Notes under the pieces: model-generated
Told to the model about the DNA's origin: nothing
Databases searched by the model: none
The model's input: the letters and a program-made list of their open reading frames with translations, nothing else
In this document: positions 41,339 through 49,927 of the stretch, in pieces
How positions within the stretch are numbered: position 1 is the first letter of the stretch
How the letters are laid out: each line of letters starts with the position of its first letter
Origin: JACPRL01 sp035573715
GTDB lineage: Bacteria; Acidobacteriota; Terriglobia; Acidiferrales; 2-02-FULL-67-57
Assembly (NCBI GenBank): GCA_035573715.1
Contig: DATLZZ010000003.1
Location: 1 to 64,000, forward strand
Reading direction: 5' to 3'
DNA length: 64,000 nt
Program-made: the position numbers and the translations under genes

Positions 41339-42613
41339 ATGACAACCAAGCCCGTAATGCTGCTCGCCGCTGTCAAGGGTTACGAGCTGCGGCTGTTTCT
41401 CGACGCGGCGCGCAAGCTCGGCCTGCCGGTGGCGCTGGGGACCGACCGCTGCCACCGCCTCGACGACCCCTGGCGCGACGGCGCCCTGCCGCTCCAGTTC
41501 CACAAGCCAGTGCAAGCGGCGGAGCGCGTGGTCGAATTCGCCCGCCGCAATCCCGTGCAGGCCATCCTGCCGCTGGGCGACCGGGCCACGCCGACTGCGG
41601 CGCTTGCCTGCGAAGCGCTCGGCCTGCCGTTCAACTCCCCTGATGCGGTGGAAGCCTGCCGCAATAAATTCGTCTTCCGCCAGCGGCTCGCCGCCGCCGG
41701 CGTGCCGGTGCCGTGGTTCGCGAAGTTCTCTCTGGAGGAAGATCCGCGGGAGTGCGCGCGGCGGGTCCCGTTTCCTTGCGTGGTGAAGCCGCTGACGCTC
41801 GCCGCCAGCCGCGGTGTCATCCGCGCGGACAAAGCCGATGAATTCGTCGCCGCTTTCCGCCGCGTCGCGGCGTTGCTGCGGCGCCGCGAGATTCAAGTCC
41901 ACAAGGACGAGACCACCGACTGGCTGCTGGTGGAGGACTACCTGCCGGGCAAGGAGTTCGCTGTGGAAGGCTTGCTCGACCGCGGGCGCCTGCGCGGGCT
42001 GGCGCTCTTTGATAAGCCCGACCCGCTCGAGGGGCCGTTCTTTGAAGAGACCATTTACGTCACGCCCTCGCGCGAAGACGCTTCAACGCAGCAGAGCCTG
42101 CTGATGGCCGTCGAGCACGCGGCGCAGGCGCTCGGTCTGCGTCACGGGCCGGTGCACGCCGAGCTGCGGCTCACCCCCGACGGCCCGCGCATCCTGGAGG
42201 TCGCCGCGCGCAGCATCGGCGGGCTGTGTGCGCGCGCGCTGCGGTTTCAAACCGGCTACACGCTGCCGGAGCTTCTCTTGCGCCACGCCGCCGGCCTGCC
42301 CATCGACGCGGCCGTGCCCGAGAACGAGGCCGCGGGCGTGATGATGATTCCAATCCCGCAGGCGGGAATCTACGAAGGGGTGGAGGGAGTGGCAGAAGCT
42401 CGCGCGATGGCCGGCGTTGAAGACATCGCCATCACCGCCAAAGAGGAGCATTACCTCGAGCCGCTGCCCGAAGGCGCGAGTTACCTCGGCTTCATCTTCG
42501 CCCGCGCCCGCACGCCGGCCGAAGCCGAGCGCGCCCTCCGCGAGGCTCACGGCTGCCTGCGCTTCCGCATCGCACCCCGCCTGCCGGTGGCGGAGGCCGC
42601 CCGGAGGGGATAA
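41339..42613 (+). CDS. ATP-grasp family ligase
   Basis: 424 residues from the ATG at 41339. ATP-grasp blocks are visible: an N-terminal preATP-grasp domain with DRCHRLDDPW, the ATP-binding VPFPCVVKPLTLAASRGV, LLVEDYLPGKEFAVEGLL, and the metal-binding end GPVHAELRLTPDGPRILEVAARSIGG. The overall form recalls carboxylate-amine ligases such as L-amino acid ligases and carnosine-synthase-like enzymes; the substrate is unknown. It follows the Sec-extended radical SAM gene by one base, so the two act together. Confidence 0.9.
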   Translation: MTTKPVMLLAAVKGYELRLFLDAARKLGLPVALGTDRCHRLDDPWRDGALPLQFHKPVQAAERVVEFARRNPVQAILPLGDRATPTAALACEALGLPFNSPDAVEACRNKFVFRQRLAAAGVPVPWFAKFSLEEDPRECARRVPFPCVVKPLTLAASRGVIRADKADEFVAAFRRVAALLRRREIQVHKDETTDWLLVEDYLPGKEFAVEGLLDRGRLRGLALFDKPDPLEGPFFEETIYVTPSREDASTQQSLLMAVEHAAQALGLRHGPVHAELRLTPDGPRILEVAARSIGGLCARALRFQTGYTLPELLLRHAAGLPIDAAVPENEAAGVMMIPIPQAGIYEGVEGVAEARAMAGVEDIAITAKEEHYLEPLPEGASYLGFIFARARTPAEAERALREAHGCLRFRIAPRLPVAEAARRG

Positions 42614-42653
42614 CCGATTGGTGGCCAAGAGCGTCTAACCAGCCAAGCCAACG

Positions 42654-43049
42654 ATGAACACGCCACCGATTCCACGACGCCCGGTCGCCGCGTGCGCGCT
42701 TCTGCTCCTGGGTCTCGCCGGAGTCTGGCCCGCAGCGGCTCAGTGGCACCACCGGCCGAGCGAGGTTCGGGAGGAAAAGCCGGCGCCCGCACTTGCTATC
42801 GGGAAGAAGCTGTTCGTCGAACGCTGCGGGCGCTGCCACAACGAGCGCGGCGATAAACCGCTGCCGGACGGCCCGCCCCTCAACGAGCGCAAGCTGACCC
42901 GTGAGGGAATTGTCCGCGCCGTCGACAGCCGAATGCGCGACAAGACCGGCGACGAGCGCCGCGCCGTCGTTGATTACATCGAGAGCTTTCTGAAGACCAG
43001 GCCCCTGGCCTCCATACCGACACTGGAAGAGATCGCCAAGTTTGGGTGA
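42654..43049 (+). CDS. Small c-type cytochrome
   Basis: 131 residues. A signal peptide (about 12-29, ending PAAAQ) is followed by one heme motif CGRCH (Cys58, Cys61, His62) and a helical rest with LTREGIVRAVDSRM. A Met heme ligand is plausible (Met near RMRDK). It starts 40 bases after the ATP-grasp gene and may belong to the same transcript, which would link the pathway to periplasmic redox. Confidence 0.85.
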   Translation: MNTPPIPRRPVAACALLLLGLAGVWPAAAQWHHRPSEVREEKPAPALAIGKKLFVERCGRCHNERGDKPLPDGPPLNERKLTREGIVRAVDSRMRDKTGDERRAVVDYIESFLKTRPLASIPTLEEIAKFG

Positions 43050-43106
43050 ATTGCCCCGCTGCGGGCGGAGCCCGTGGATCTGAACCGGCTCATCAAGCCC
43101 TGACGG

Positions 43107-43388
43107 TTACTTTTTCTGCTGGGGCGGGACGTAGCCGGGCGGGAGCTTCGAGCCTTCGCCAAAGAAGAACTTCTCCGCCTCGGTCGAGATAATCTGCCAG
43201 GCTTCGGGGGTGGCGGGGTTCAACTGGTATTCGTTGATGAGCATCTTGACGTGCTCCTTCCAGAGGTCCCAGGCCTTCTTGGAAACGTTCTCGTAGATGC
43301 GCTGGCCCAGCTCGCCGGTGTAGGGGGGCTCGTCCAGCCCCGGCAGCATCTCCCCGAACTTCACGCACTTGACCATCCGCTCCGCCAT
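43107..43388 (-). CDS. YggX-family Fe(II)-trafficking/oxidative damage protection protein
   Basis: 93 residues. The conserved N-terminus MVKCVKFGEMLPGLDEPPY, then GELGQRIYENVSKKAWDLW and KHVKMLINEYQLNP-type sequence identify YggX. The family is linked to protection of iron-sulfur proteins and iron trafficking. It is about 65 bases downstream of the M50 protease gene, probably on the same transcript. Confidence 0.92.
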   Translation of the reverse strand: MAERMVKCVKFGEMLPGLDEPPYTGELGQRIYENVSKKAWDLWKEHVKMLINEYQLNPATPEAWQIISTEAEKFFFGEGSKLPPGYVPPQQKK

Positions 43389-43454
43389 GGTGTCCTCTCG
43401 AGAAAGCGTTTGAACTTCCGCAGTTTATTCGAATTCCGCCTTTCCCGCCACCTG

Positions 43455-44156
43455 CTAGCTGTAGCTGGCGAGGGGGAAATACAGAATATTCAGCGCGAGC
43501 GTAAACAGCGGGCGGAAAATTTCGCGGAACAGGTACCAGGCCAGCAGCAGCCCGACGATTCCCCAGGCGCGAGTGAACTCGCGGAAGCGCCGGCCCGTCT
43601 CTTCGCTCATCAGCAGGGTGACGGCGGAGCTGCCGTCGAGCGGCGGCACCGGCAGCAGGTTGAACAGGAACAGCAGGAGGTTGAGGACGAACAGAATGCT
43701 CAGCAGGATCGCCACAGCCGCGCCCAGGCCGGGCTGGGCGGCGCCGACCACGCTGGTGAAGTTGATCTCCTGCGGCGCGTGGAACACTCCCATCGCCAGG
43801 CCGACTCGAATCCCGATGCCCGCCAGCAGCACCAGCGTCAGGTTGGCCAGCGGGCCCGCCAGCGCCATCAGGGCCGCTCGCCGCGGATGCCGCTCCGCCC
43901 AGATGGGGTCGTAGGGCGCGCTGGCCCACCCGATCATCCAGCCGCCCAGCAGGTAGGACGCCAGCGGCACAAACACGGTGCCGAACGGCTCGCGCCGGAT
44001 GTGCGGGAAGGGACTGAGCGACACCTGGCCCTCGTGAAACGCGGTCAGGTCGCCGCCCAGCTTGGCCACCCAGGCGTGCGCCGCCTCGTGGCAGGTGGTG
44101 GCCAGCAGAAAGACCACGTACCACACAACACCGAGAAGGAGTGTTTCGGGTTCCAT
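43455..44156 (-). CDS. Site-2 protease-type M50 membrane metalloprotease
   Basis: 233 residues, about six membrane helices. The zinc motif HEAAHAW in LLATTCHEAAHAWVAKLGG (HExxH) and the later NLLPVPPLDGS (third ligand Asp) are typical of S2P-like M50 peptidases of the short group. It cleaves substrates within the membrane. It is divergent from the gene at 44219, with about 62 bases between. Confidence 0.92.
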   Translation of the reverse strand: MEPETLLLGVVWYVVFLLATTCHEAAHAWVAKLGGDLTAFHEGQVSLSPFPHIRREPFGTVFVPLASYLLGGWMIGWASAPYDPIWAERHPRRAALMALAGPLANLTLVLLAGIGIRVGLAMGVFHAPQEINFTSVVGAAQPGLGAAVAILLSILFVLNLLLFLFNLLPVPPLDGSSAVTLLMSEETGRRFREFTRAWGIVGLLLAWYLFREIFRPLFTLALNILYFPLASYS

Positions 44157-44218
44157 GGAAAACTTTTCCGCTGAACTTCGAATCGAACCGGGATAGTATC
44201 ACAGAGGGGGAGGAACCC

Positions 44219-45007
44219 ATGAAGCTGCGACTCGCTGCGCTGTCGGTCCTGCTGATGCTTCCCGCCGCGCTGGCCGCTCAGGTGCGCGTGGAGGTGGGGC
44301 CGGCGGCGAAGATCAACGTCACCTACACTGAACCCGCCGACGCCGGCCAGGCTGACCGGCTGCGCGAGGTCGCCGCGCGCGTCAAAGGCCCCGCCGACCA
44401 GCTCGACCCGCTCCAGGAAATCAACCTGGTAATCGTGCACTCCCAGCGCGAGCTCGACCAGCGCCTCGGCCCCGAAGCCGAAGGGCGCCTGGCCGGCGTC
44501 AGCTACGTCCACGGCATCCTGTTCCTCTCCCCCAATACGTGGACTCGCAACCCCACCGGCGAAGCCCTTGACCACGAGATGCAGGAAGCGCTCATCCGCT
44601 ACAACGTGCAGCGGCTGGCGGGCGGCAACCGGATTCCGTTCTGGCTGGAGGATGGACTGGTGAGCCTGCTGGGGAAGCGCCCGTTCTCGGCGGCAAGCGG
44701 TGAGGCGGTGGCCGAACGCGCTCCGCTGCTGCTGGTGCGGTTCGAGCCCGAGGATCCAGCCGTGGGCTACTGGGCGGTGCGCTACCTGGTGGAGCAGCGC
44801 GGTGGGCTGGCATCGCTGCGGCAGCTTCTGCGGTTGAGCGCGCAGCGGCCCGACTCGTTCGTCGAAAACCTGCAACTGACCTACGGGGTCCCGGTCGGTG
44901 AGCTGGAACGGGAGTGGCGCCGGTGGCTGCAGGCGCTGGTGGACGCCGACAAACGCCAGCGCGAAACCGGGGTGAAGGAAGGACCGCTGGTGCGGCCCAA
45001 GGAGTAG
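44219..45007 (+). CDS. Secreted peptidase-MA-like protein with degenerate zinc motif
   Basis: 262 residues from the ATG at 44219, with GAGGAA upstream. Signal peptide 1-20 (LPAALAAQ). The fold pattern (INLVIVHSQRELDQRLGPEA, then ALDHEMQEALIRYNVQRLAGG, IPFWLEDGLVSLLG) resembles gluzincin MA-type peptidases, but the expected HExxH is HEMQE, so the second His is missing. It may be an inactive relative. It is convergent with rplS. Confidence 0.7.
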   Translation: MKLRLAALSVLLMLPAALAAQVRVEVGPAAKINVTYTEPADAGQADRLREVAARVKGPADQLDPLQEINLVIVHSQRELDQRLGPEAEGRLAGVSYVHGILFLSPNTWTRNPTGEALDHEMQEALIRYNVQRLAGGNRIPFWLEDGLVSLLGKRPFSAASGEAVAERAPLLLVRFEPEDPAVGYWAVRYLVEQRGGLASLRQLLRLSAQRPDSFVENLQLTYGVPVGELEREWRRWLQALVDADKRQRETGVKEGPLVRPKE

Positions 45008-45009
45008 GG

Positions 45010-45381
45010 CTACTCGCCCGCGGGAGCTTCGACCACCGCCCGCTCGGCTTCCTTGATGCGGCTGGCCTTCTTGCCCTTCTTCTCGCGCAGGTAGTAGAGC
45101 TTGGCCCGGCGGACCTTGCCGCTGCGCACCAGGTCGATGCGCTCAATGGCCGGCGAATGGGCGGGGAAGATGCGCTCCACGCCGATCCCGAACGACACCT
45201 TGCGCACCGTGAAGGTTTCCTGGATGCCGCGGCCGCGGCGCCCGATGACCACGCCCTCGAAGGGCTGCACGCGGGTCTTGTCGCCTTCCCGGATGCGCAC
45301 GTGCACGCGGATGGTGTCGCCCGGCCGGAAGGCCGGCCAGTCGCGCAATTGCGCGCCCGTAACTTTGTCCAGTGCCGCCAT
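45010..45381 (-). CDS. rplS: 50S ribosomal protein L19
   Basis: 123 residues. FRPGDTIRVHVRIREGDKTR, QPFEGVVIGRRGRGIQETF and VERIFPAHSPAIERIDLVRSG are typical L19 sequence. ATG 45381 has GGGGAG upstream. The C-terminus extends about 10-15 residues (KASRIKEAERAVVEAPAGE) beyond the usual end, an acidic tail. In most bacteria it follows trmD in one operon; here a plus-strand gene lies between them. Confidence 0.97.
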   Translation of the reverse strand: MAALDKVTGAQLRDWPAFRPGDTIRVHVRIREGDKTRVQPFEGVVIGRRGRGIQETFTVRKVSFGIGVERIFPAHSPAIERIDLVRSGKVRRAKLYYLREKKGKKASRIKEAERAVVEAPAGE

Positions 45382-45519
45382 CGAATTTCTCCCCGAAGAA
45401 AAACGAAGCCCTAGTATACACAAACCGCGCCGTTCCGGCCAGTCGGTCCGCTTGACGATTCCGCCCCGCCTGCCCGAAAATAGCCGGGAATCTCGACCTG
45501 GTTTCAAACTACGGCAGTT

Positions 45520-45810
45520 ATGGGGATACTGAGTTTGCTGAAAAAACTGGATCGGACCAAATGGTTCGTCTGCTACGACTGTATGGGGCGCCACAGCGAG
45601 CAGCCGGAGAAGGCGATTTTCTACTATGAGGGCGCGCCCCACATCGAGCTGGGCCGCGAGTGGTGGAAGTGCACCCGCTGCGACAGCATCAACACCCGCT
45701 CGTTCCAGTTCCTGAAGGACAATGGTGAGGACGCGGCGCTGTTCGGCCTGGAGCGCATCGCCAAGTCGCACCCGCGCGAAACCTTCCTCGTCGAGAAGAA
45801 ACCCGCCTAG
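45520..45810 (+). CDS. Small zinc-ribbon-like hypothetical protein
   Basis: 96 residues with two CxxC pairs: WFVCYDCMGRHSEQPEK and WWKCTRCDSIN. The two pairs are about 30 residues apart, as in zinc ribbons. It lies between divergent rplS and trmD, splitting the normal trmD-rplS pair. The function is unknown; zinc binding is inferred. Confidence 0.75.
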   Translation: MGILSLLKKLDRTKWFVCYDCMGRHSEQPEKAIFYYEGAPHIELGREWWKCTRCDSINTRSFQFLKDNGEDAALFGLERIAKSHPRETFLVEKKPA

Positions 45811-45811
45811 C

Positions 45812-45990
45812 CCTCAGCGGCTGAAGCCGTTGCGGGAGGGGTCGGCCCAGCCGGTCAGGCCTGAAGGCCTGACCCCAAGTCGCCGCCCTTACGGGGTCGC
45901 GGCTTCTCGGAGCGAAGGGGAGACTCGGCGTTGTTTGCGGAGAGCCGCGACCTTGGCTACCTTGCCATAGCGCGGGCTTTGGCCCCTGAG
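45812..45990. repeat. Dispersed palindromic repeats, type 2 cluster
   Basis: The gap between two convergent genes contains CAGCGGCTGAAGCCGTTG, GGTCAGGCC-TGAA-GGCCTGACC and GCGGGCTTTGGCCCCTGAGG, plus a GC-rich middle. Most of this intergenic stretch is repeat. Confidence 0.75.
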
Positions 45991-45992
45991 GG

Positions 45993-46757
45993 TTACTTCT
46001 TCTTTACCTCTTCCAGCCAGGCGCGGTCGGCGTCGCTGAGCGGGGCGCGGTCGAGCAGGTCAGGCCGGTTGCGCAGGGTTTTCTCCAGTGCGGCGCGACG
46101 GCGCCAGCGCGCCACTTCTTCGTGGTGGCCGCTGAGGAGAACCTCCGGAACCGCGTGGCCGCGGAAGTCGGCCGGGCGGGTGTAGTGCGGGCAATCGAGG
46201 ATGCCGCCGGCGGAGATCTGCGCCCGGGGATGAGTGGTGAAGGACTCCTCCACCGCCGAGAGGTCGCAGCCGAGCGTCTCGGGCAGCAGGCGCGTGACCA
46301 CATCCACGACCACGGCGGCGGGCAGCTCGCCGCCGGTGAGCACGTAGTCGCCGATGGACAGCTCGAGCGTGGCCAGGTGCGCGGCCACGCGCTCGTCCAC
46401 GCCTTCGTACCGCCCGCAAATCAGCACCAGCCGCTTGCGCTTGGCCAGTTGCTCTGCCAGCGAATGCGTGAGCAGCTTACCCTGCGCCGAGAGCAGAATG
46501 ACCTCCGCATCGGGTGGCGGTTCGGCGCCGCCGAACAGGCTCTCCACCGCGGCGAACACCGGCTCCGGCTTCAGCACCATTCCTTCGCCGCCGCCGAAGG
46601 GCCGGTCGTCCACGGTGCGGTGCTTGTCGGAGGTGAACGCGCGCAGGTCGTGGACGCGGATGTCGATCAGGCCCTGCTCGCGGGCCCGACGCAGGATGCC
46701 GCAGTCGAACGGCCCCCCGAAGAACTCAGGAAAAATTGTGATAAGGTCGAAAATCAT
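45993..46757 (-). CDS. trmD: tRNA (guanine-N1)-methyltransferase
   Basis: 254 residues. DLITIFPEFFGGPFDCGIL, FTSDKHRTVDDRPFGGGEGM, LICGRYEGVDERV and ELSIGDYVLTGGELPAAVV identify TrmD, a SPOUT enzyme with a deep trefoil knot, which makes m1G37 and prevents frameshifting. In most bacteria it lies between rimM and rplS; here msrB and a radical SAM gene separate it from rimM. Confidence 0.97.
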   Translation of the reverse strand: MIFDLITIFPEFFGGPFDCGILRRAREQGLIDIRVHDLRAFTSDKHRTVDDRPFGGGEGMVLKPEPVFAAVESLFGGAEPPPDAEVILLSAQGKLLTHSLAEQLAKRKRLVLICGRYEGVDERVAAHLATLELSIGDYVLTGGELPAAVVVDVVTRLLPETLGCDLSAVEESFTTHPRAQISAGGILDCPHYTRPADFRGHAVPEVLLSGHHEEVARWRRRAALEKTLRNRPDLLDRAPLSDADRAWLEEVKKK

Positions 46758-46897
46758 ACGTCGCCGGCCATTCTAGCACTTTGTTGCTTGAGCCTGTTTC
46801 AGGCCAAGAAATCTATTGACCTGCTGACCGACTAGAGGTAGCGTGCCAGCCGCGGCTGAGGCGCCCGGCCGGGCAGGCCGAGCCCTTTAGGGATTTC

Positions 46898-48394
46898 TTG
46901 AGAATCCTCTTCTACGTACCCGACAACTGCATCACCCACAGCTATATGCCGACGCTGTGGCCGCATCTGCTGAAGGCGCTGACGCCGCGCGGCCACGAAG
47001 TCATCACGGTAGACGGCAACGTCATCCACCTCACGCCGCAGGAGCTCACCGGCTACGTGCGCCGCGAGAAAGTTGACCTGGTCGGCATCGGCGGGATGAC
47101 CCGCACCATCCACCGCTCCTACGCCGTGGCCGATTCGCTGCGCGCCCAGGGCGTTCCCGTGGTGCTGGGCGGGCCGCACGTGACCGAAGAAGCGGAGGAG
47201 GCGCTCGAGCACGCCGACGCCGTCGCCTGCGGCGAAGCCGACGAGCTCTGGCCGCAGATGCTGGCCGACTTCGAAGGCGGCCGCTTGCAGCCCGTCTACC
47301 GCGCCACGGTAAAACCCAGCCTGGAGAACTACCCCCTTATTGCCTGGGACCAGATGGACTTCAAGCAGTTCACGCTGCTGCCGCGCTGGCTCTACCGGCT
47401 GCTGCGGCGCATGGGCTGGGAGCGCTACGACATCAACGTCACGCCGATGGAAACCGGCCGCGGCTGCCCCTACCGCTGCGACTTCTGCACCGTCAGCCCG
47501 TTCTTCGGCGAGAAGGTGCGCTTCCGCAGCAACCAGAACGTCATCGCGGAGCTGAAGCTGCTGGAGCGCATGGGGCGCACCTTTGTTTTCTTCGTGGACG
47601 ACAACTTCGCCATCAACCCGCCCCGCACCAAGGCGTTGCTGCGCGACATGATCGCCGCCGGCACGCGCATCGCCTGGGCGGCGCAGATTTCCATGAACCT
47701 GCTGCGCGACCCCGAACTGCTCGACCTCATGAAGCGCGCCAACTGCATCGGGGTCTTCATCGGGCTCGAGTCGGTGCTGCCGGAGAGCCTGGCGCTGGTC
47801 TCAAAAAGCTTCAACAAGCCGGCCGAATACGCCGGCATCATCGGCGAGCTGCACCGCCGCGGCATCTACTGCGTCACCGGGTTCATCTTCGGCATTGACG
47901 CCGACCGTCCCGGCGTGGCGCACAAGACCTGGGAGGTGCTGAGCGCCTGGCCGCCGGGGTTCTTCCCGATTTTCAGCCAGCTTACGCCGCTGCCGGGAAC
48001 GCCGCTGCTGAAGTCGCTGCAAATGCAGAAGCGGTTGGAGGAAAAACACTGGCTCAACTATCGCCCCTACGGCGCGGTCTTTCAGCCCAAGCAGATGACA
48101 CCGGCGCAGCTCGAGGCGGAAATCCGGCGCGGTTGGGAACTCGCCTACAGTCCCGGCAGTGTGTTGGAGCGCATGAGGCGCATGCGCGGGCGCAGTTGGG
48201 TGCACAAGCTCATCTATCTTTTTGCCACCCTGGTGTTCCGCGGAGTCTACTTCCGCCAGATGACCGTGCGCGCCTGGCTCAGCGCCGTGTGGGGCTACCG
48301 GCGCTCGCTGTGGGAAGTTTTCGGGCGCCGCGCGCCGGCGCCTCTCCCGCCGCCCGCGGTGCCGCCCGAGCCCGACCTCGCCGCCGCCGACTGA
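46898..48394 (+). CDS. B12-binding domain radical SAM protein
   Basis: 498 residues from a TTG start (LRILFYVPDN). The N-terminal half is a cobalamin-binding-like Rossmann domain (GHEVITVDGNVIHLTPQEL; VVLGGPHVTEEAEEALEH). The radical SAM motif GRGCPYRCDFCTVSPFFG (CX3CX2C, about residues 189-196) and FVDDNFAINPPRTK follow. Such proteins make C-methylations, methylthiolations or rearrangements; the substrate is unknown. It breaks the usual rimM-trmD pairing. Confidence 0.9.
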   Translation: MRILFYVPDNCITHSYMPTLWPHLLKALTPRGHEVITVDGNVIHLTPQELTGYVRREKVDLVGIGGMTRTIHRSYAVADSLRAQGVPVVLGGPHVTEEAEEALEHADAVACGEADELWPQMLADFEGGRLQPVYRATVKPSLENYPLIAWDQMDFKQFTLLPRWLYRLLRRMGWERYDINVTPMETGRGCPYRCDFCTVSPFFGEKVRFRSNQNVIAELKLLERMGRTFVFFVDDNFAINPPRTKALLRDMIAAGTRIAWAAQISMNLLRDPELLDLMKRANCIGVFIGLESVLPESLALVSKSFNKPAEYAGIIGELHRRGIYCVTGFIFGIDADRPGVAHKTWEVLSAWPPGFFPIFSQLTPLPGTPLLKSLQMQKRLEEKHWLNYRPYGAVFQPKQMTPAQLEAEIRRGWELAYSPGSVLERMRRMRGRSWVHKLIYLFATLVFRGVYFRQMTVRAWLSAVWGYRRSLWEVFGRRAPAPLPPPAVPPEPDLAAAD

Positions 48395-48399
48395 ACTAC

Positions 48400-48519
48400 C
48401 TCAGCGGCCAATCGTCGGAGCACGGCTTATCGGAGCGGAGCGAAGACCCTGAGCTTGCCTGTTGCAAGCAGGCTCGCCGGAAGGGAGCTGTGTCGAATCG
48501 CAGCGATAGTCAACCGGCT
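48400..48519. repeat. Dispersed palindromic repeat remnants, type 2
   Basis: The space between the radical SAM gene and convergent msrB starts CTCAGCGGCCAATCGTCG and ends near CAACCGGCTTCAGCCG, which are degraded members of the GGC-TTCAGCC-type family. No gene is present. Confidence 0.5.
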
Positions 48520-48936
48520 TCAGCCGTTGAGGGCCTTACTTTTTTTTTTCAACTTCAGCGCGCAGGAGTTGATGCAGTAACGCAGGCCAGTGGGTTGGGG
48601 GCCGTCGGGGAAGACGTGGCCGAGGTGGGCGTCGCACTGCGCGCATAGCACCTCGACGCGGCGCATGCCGTGGCTGGTGTCTTCCTCGACGCGGATGTTC
48701 TCCGAGTTGAGAACGTCGGAGAAGCTCGGCCAGCCGGTGCCGGAGTCGAACTTGGTGTCGGAGCTGAAGAGTTCGGCGCCGCAGCAGACGCAGTGGTAGG
48801 TGCCGTCGTCGTGGCAGTTCCAGTAAGCGCCGGTGAAGGGCGGCTCGGTGCCCTTCTGCCGCGTGACGTAGTATTCGTTCGGCGTCAGTTGCTTCTTCCA
48901 CTCCTGCTCGGTTTTTTGGGCTTTCGGTTGCGTCAT
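48520..48936 (-). CDS. msrB: Peptide methionine-R-sulfoxide reductase MsrB
   Basis: 138 residues from the ATG at 48936, preceded by GGAGGAAG. Zinc-binding pairs CVCC and CAQC, GTGWPSFSDVL, and the catalytic end GLRYCINSCALKLK (catalytic Cys, not Sec) are all present. It reduces methionine-R-sulfoxide in proteins using thioredoxin. A run of ten T bases on the plus strand at 48540-48549 encodes three Lys codons plus, which might slip. Confidence 0.95.
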   Translation of the reverse strand: MTQPKAQKTEQEWKKQLTPNEYYVTRQKGTEPPFTGAYWNCHDDGTYHCVCCGAELFSSDTKFDSGTGWPSFSDVLNSENIRVEEDTSHGMRRVEVLCAQCDAHLGHVFPDGPQPTGLRYCINSCALKLKKKSKALNG

Positions 48937-49007
48937 CGGGTTCTTCCTCCGTTGAGATGCTTCGGCCGCCGCGGCGGGCGCAGCGTGACAAGCAGGACTT
49001 CCCTCAG

Positions 49008-49068
49008 GGGCTAAGCCCATCAAATTGTCCGATCGTTTCGGCGGGGTTGAAACCCCGCCCTTCCCCAA
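49008..49068. repeat. Dispersed palindromic repeat, type 2
   Basis: Contains CTCAGGGGCTAAGCCC and GGCGGGG-TTGAA-ACCCCGCC in the msrB-rimM gap. Confidence 0.75.
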
Positions 49069-49098
49069 CTCCTTAGCCGTCTGTGTGTATCCGCGGTT

Positions 49099-49641
49099 TC
49101 AATTCAGCTCTTTCAATCCTTCGGGGAGCACTACTTCGATGCGCCGCTCGGCCGGGACGATGCGGCGGCAGATTTCTTGGGCGAAAGGAATCAGCAGCTC
49201 TTTGCCGTCGGGCGTGTCGACCGTCAGCAGCGGCGTGCCGTCGGTCTGCACGAGTTCGCGCACGTAGCCCATCTTCGCGCCGGTCGCTTGATCCACCACG
49301 CAGCAACCGGACAGCTCGTACTCGAAGAAAGTTCCGGCTTCGAGCTTGGCGGCTTCCGCGCTCGGGATTTGAATCTCCAGGCCGACCAGCTCTTCGGCCT
49401 GCGAAATGCTCTCGATGCCGGTGAACTGAAAAACCAGAAAGTGCTTGTGCGGCCAGATGCGCTCGATGCCGATGCGCCGCGGCTCGCTCGAGCCGTCCCA
49501 CAGCCACACCTCGGTGCGTTGCTGCAATCGGTCGGGGAAGTCGGTGAGGATTTGCGCCGCCACTTCGCCGCGGCGGCCCTGGGTCTTGACGATGCGCGCC
49601 ACCGTCAGCCGCTCCGGCTCGCGCGCTGGCTCGCCGCCCAC
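49099..49641 (-). CDS. rimM: Ribosome maturation factor RimM
   Basis: 180 residues from the GTG at 49641, which follows the khpA stop by one base. The N-terminal RimM domain starts LTVARIVKTQGRRGEVAAQIL, and the PRC-barrel-like end contains VRELVQTDGTPLLTV and ELLIPFAQEICRRI. RimM assists 30S assembly and binds S19. It follows rpsP and khpA as usual. Confidence 0.95.
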   Translation of the reverse strand: MGGEPAREPERLTVARIVKTQGRRGEVAAQILTDFPDRLQQRTEVWLWDGSSEPRRIGIERIWPHKHFLVFQFTGIESISQAEELVGLEIQIPSAEAAKLEAGTFFEYELSGCCVVDQATGAKMGYVRELVQTDGTPLLTVDTPDGKELLIPFAQEICRRIVPAERRIEVVLPEGLKELN

Positions 49642-49642
49642 C

Positions 49643-49873
49643 TTACTCCAGAATCTCCAGCGTAAAGCGCTTGCGCAGCTTCATCCCCGCCGCGCTCAGG
49701 ATGGTGCGGATGGAGCGGGCGGTGCGGCCCTGCTTGCCGATGACCTTGCCCAGGTCAGACTGCGCCACGCGCAACTCCAGCACAGTAACCTGCTCGCCCT
49801 CGATGGCACGCACGCTGACTTGGTCAGGGTTGTCGACCAGGCTCTTGGCGATCTGCTCGACCAGCTCTTTCAT
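49643..49873 (-). CDS. khpA: KH-domain RNA-binding protein KhpA
   Basis: 76 residues. One KH domain with the IGKQGRTARSIRTIL motif, preceded by LRVAQSDLGKVIG. Small KhpA proteins sit between rpsP and rimM in many bacteria and bind RNA with KhpB/Jag. The placement here is canonical. Confidence 0.93.
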   Translation of the reverse strand: MKELVEQIAKSLVDNPDQVSVRAIEGEQVTVLELRVAQSDLGKVIGKQGRTARSIRTILSAAGMKLRKRFTLEILE

Positions 49874-49927
49874 CGGGCGCTCCTCTCTTCCTCTCCCCGA
49901 GGAGCTTGAACGTGAACGTGCGAAACC

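Noticed and set aside
45811..45992. Palindromes as rho-independent terminators between convergent genes
   Set aside because: The stems lack T-runs and the same blocks occur in non-terminating contexts, so they are classed as dispersed repeats.
48520..48936. MsrB as a third selenoprotein
   Set aside because: Its catalytic position encodes Cys (RYCINSC) and the frame has no internal UGA.
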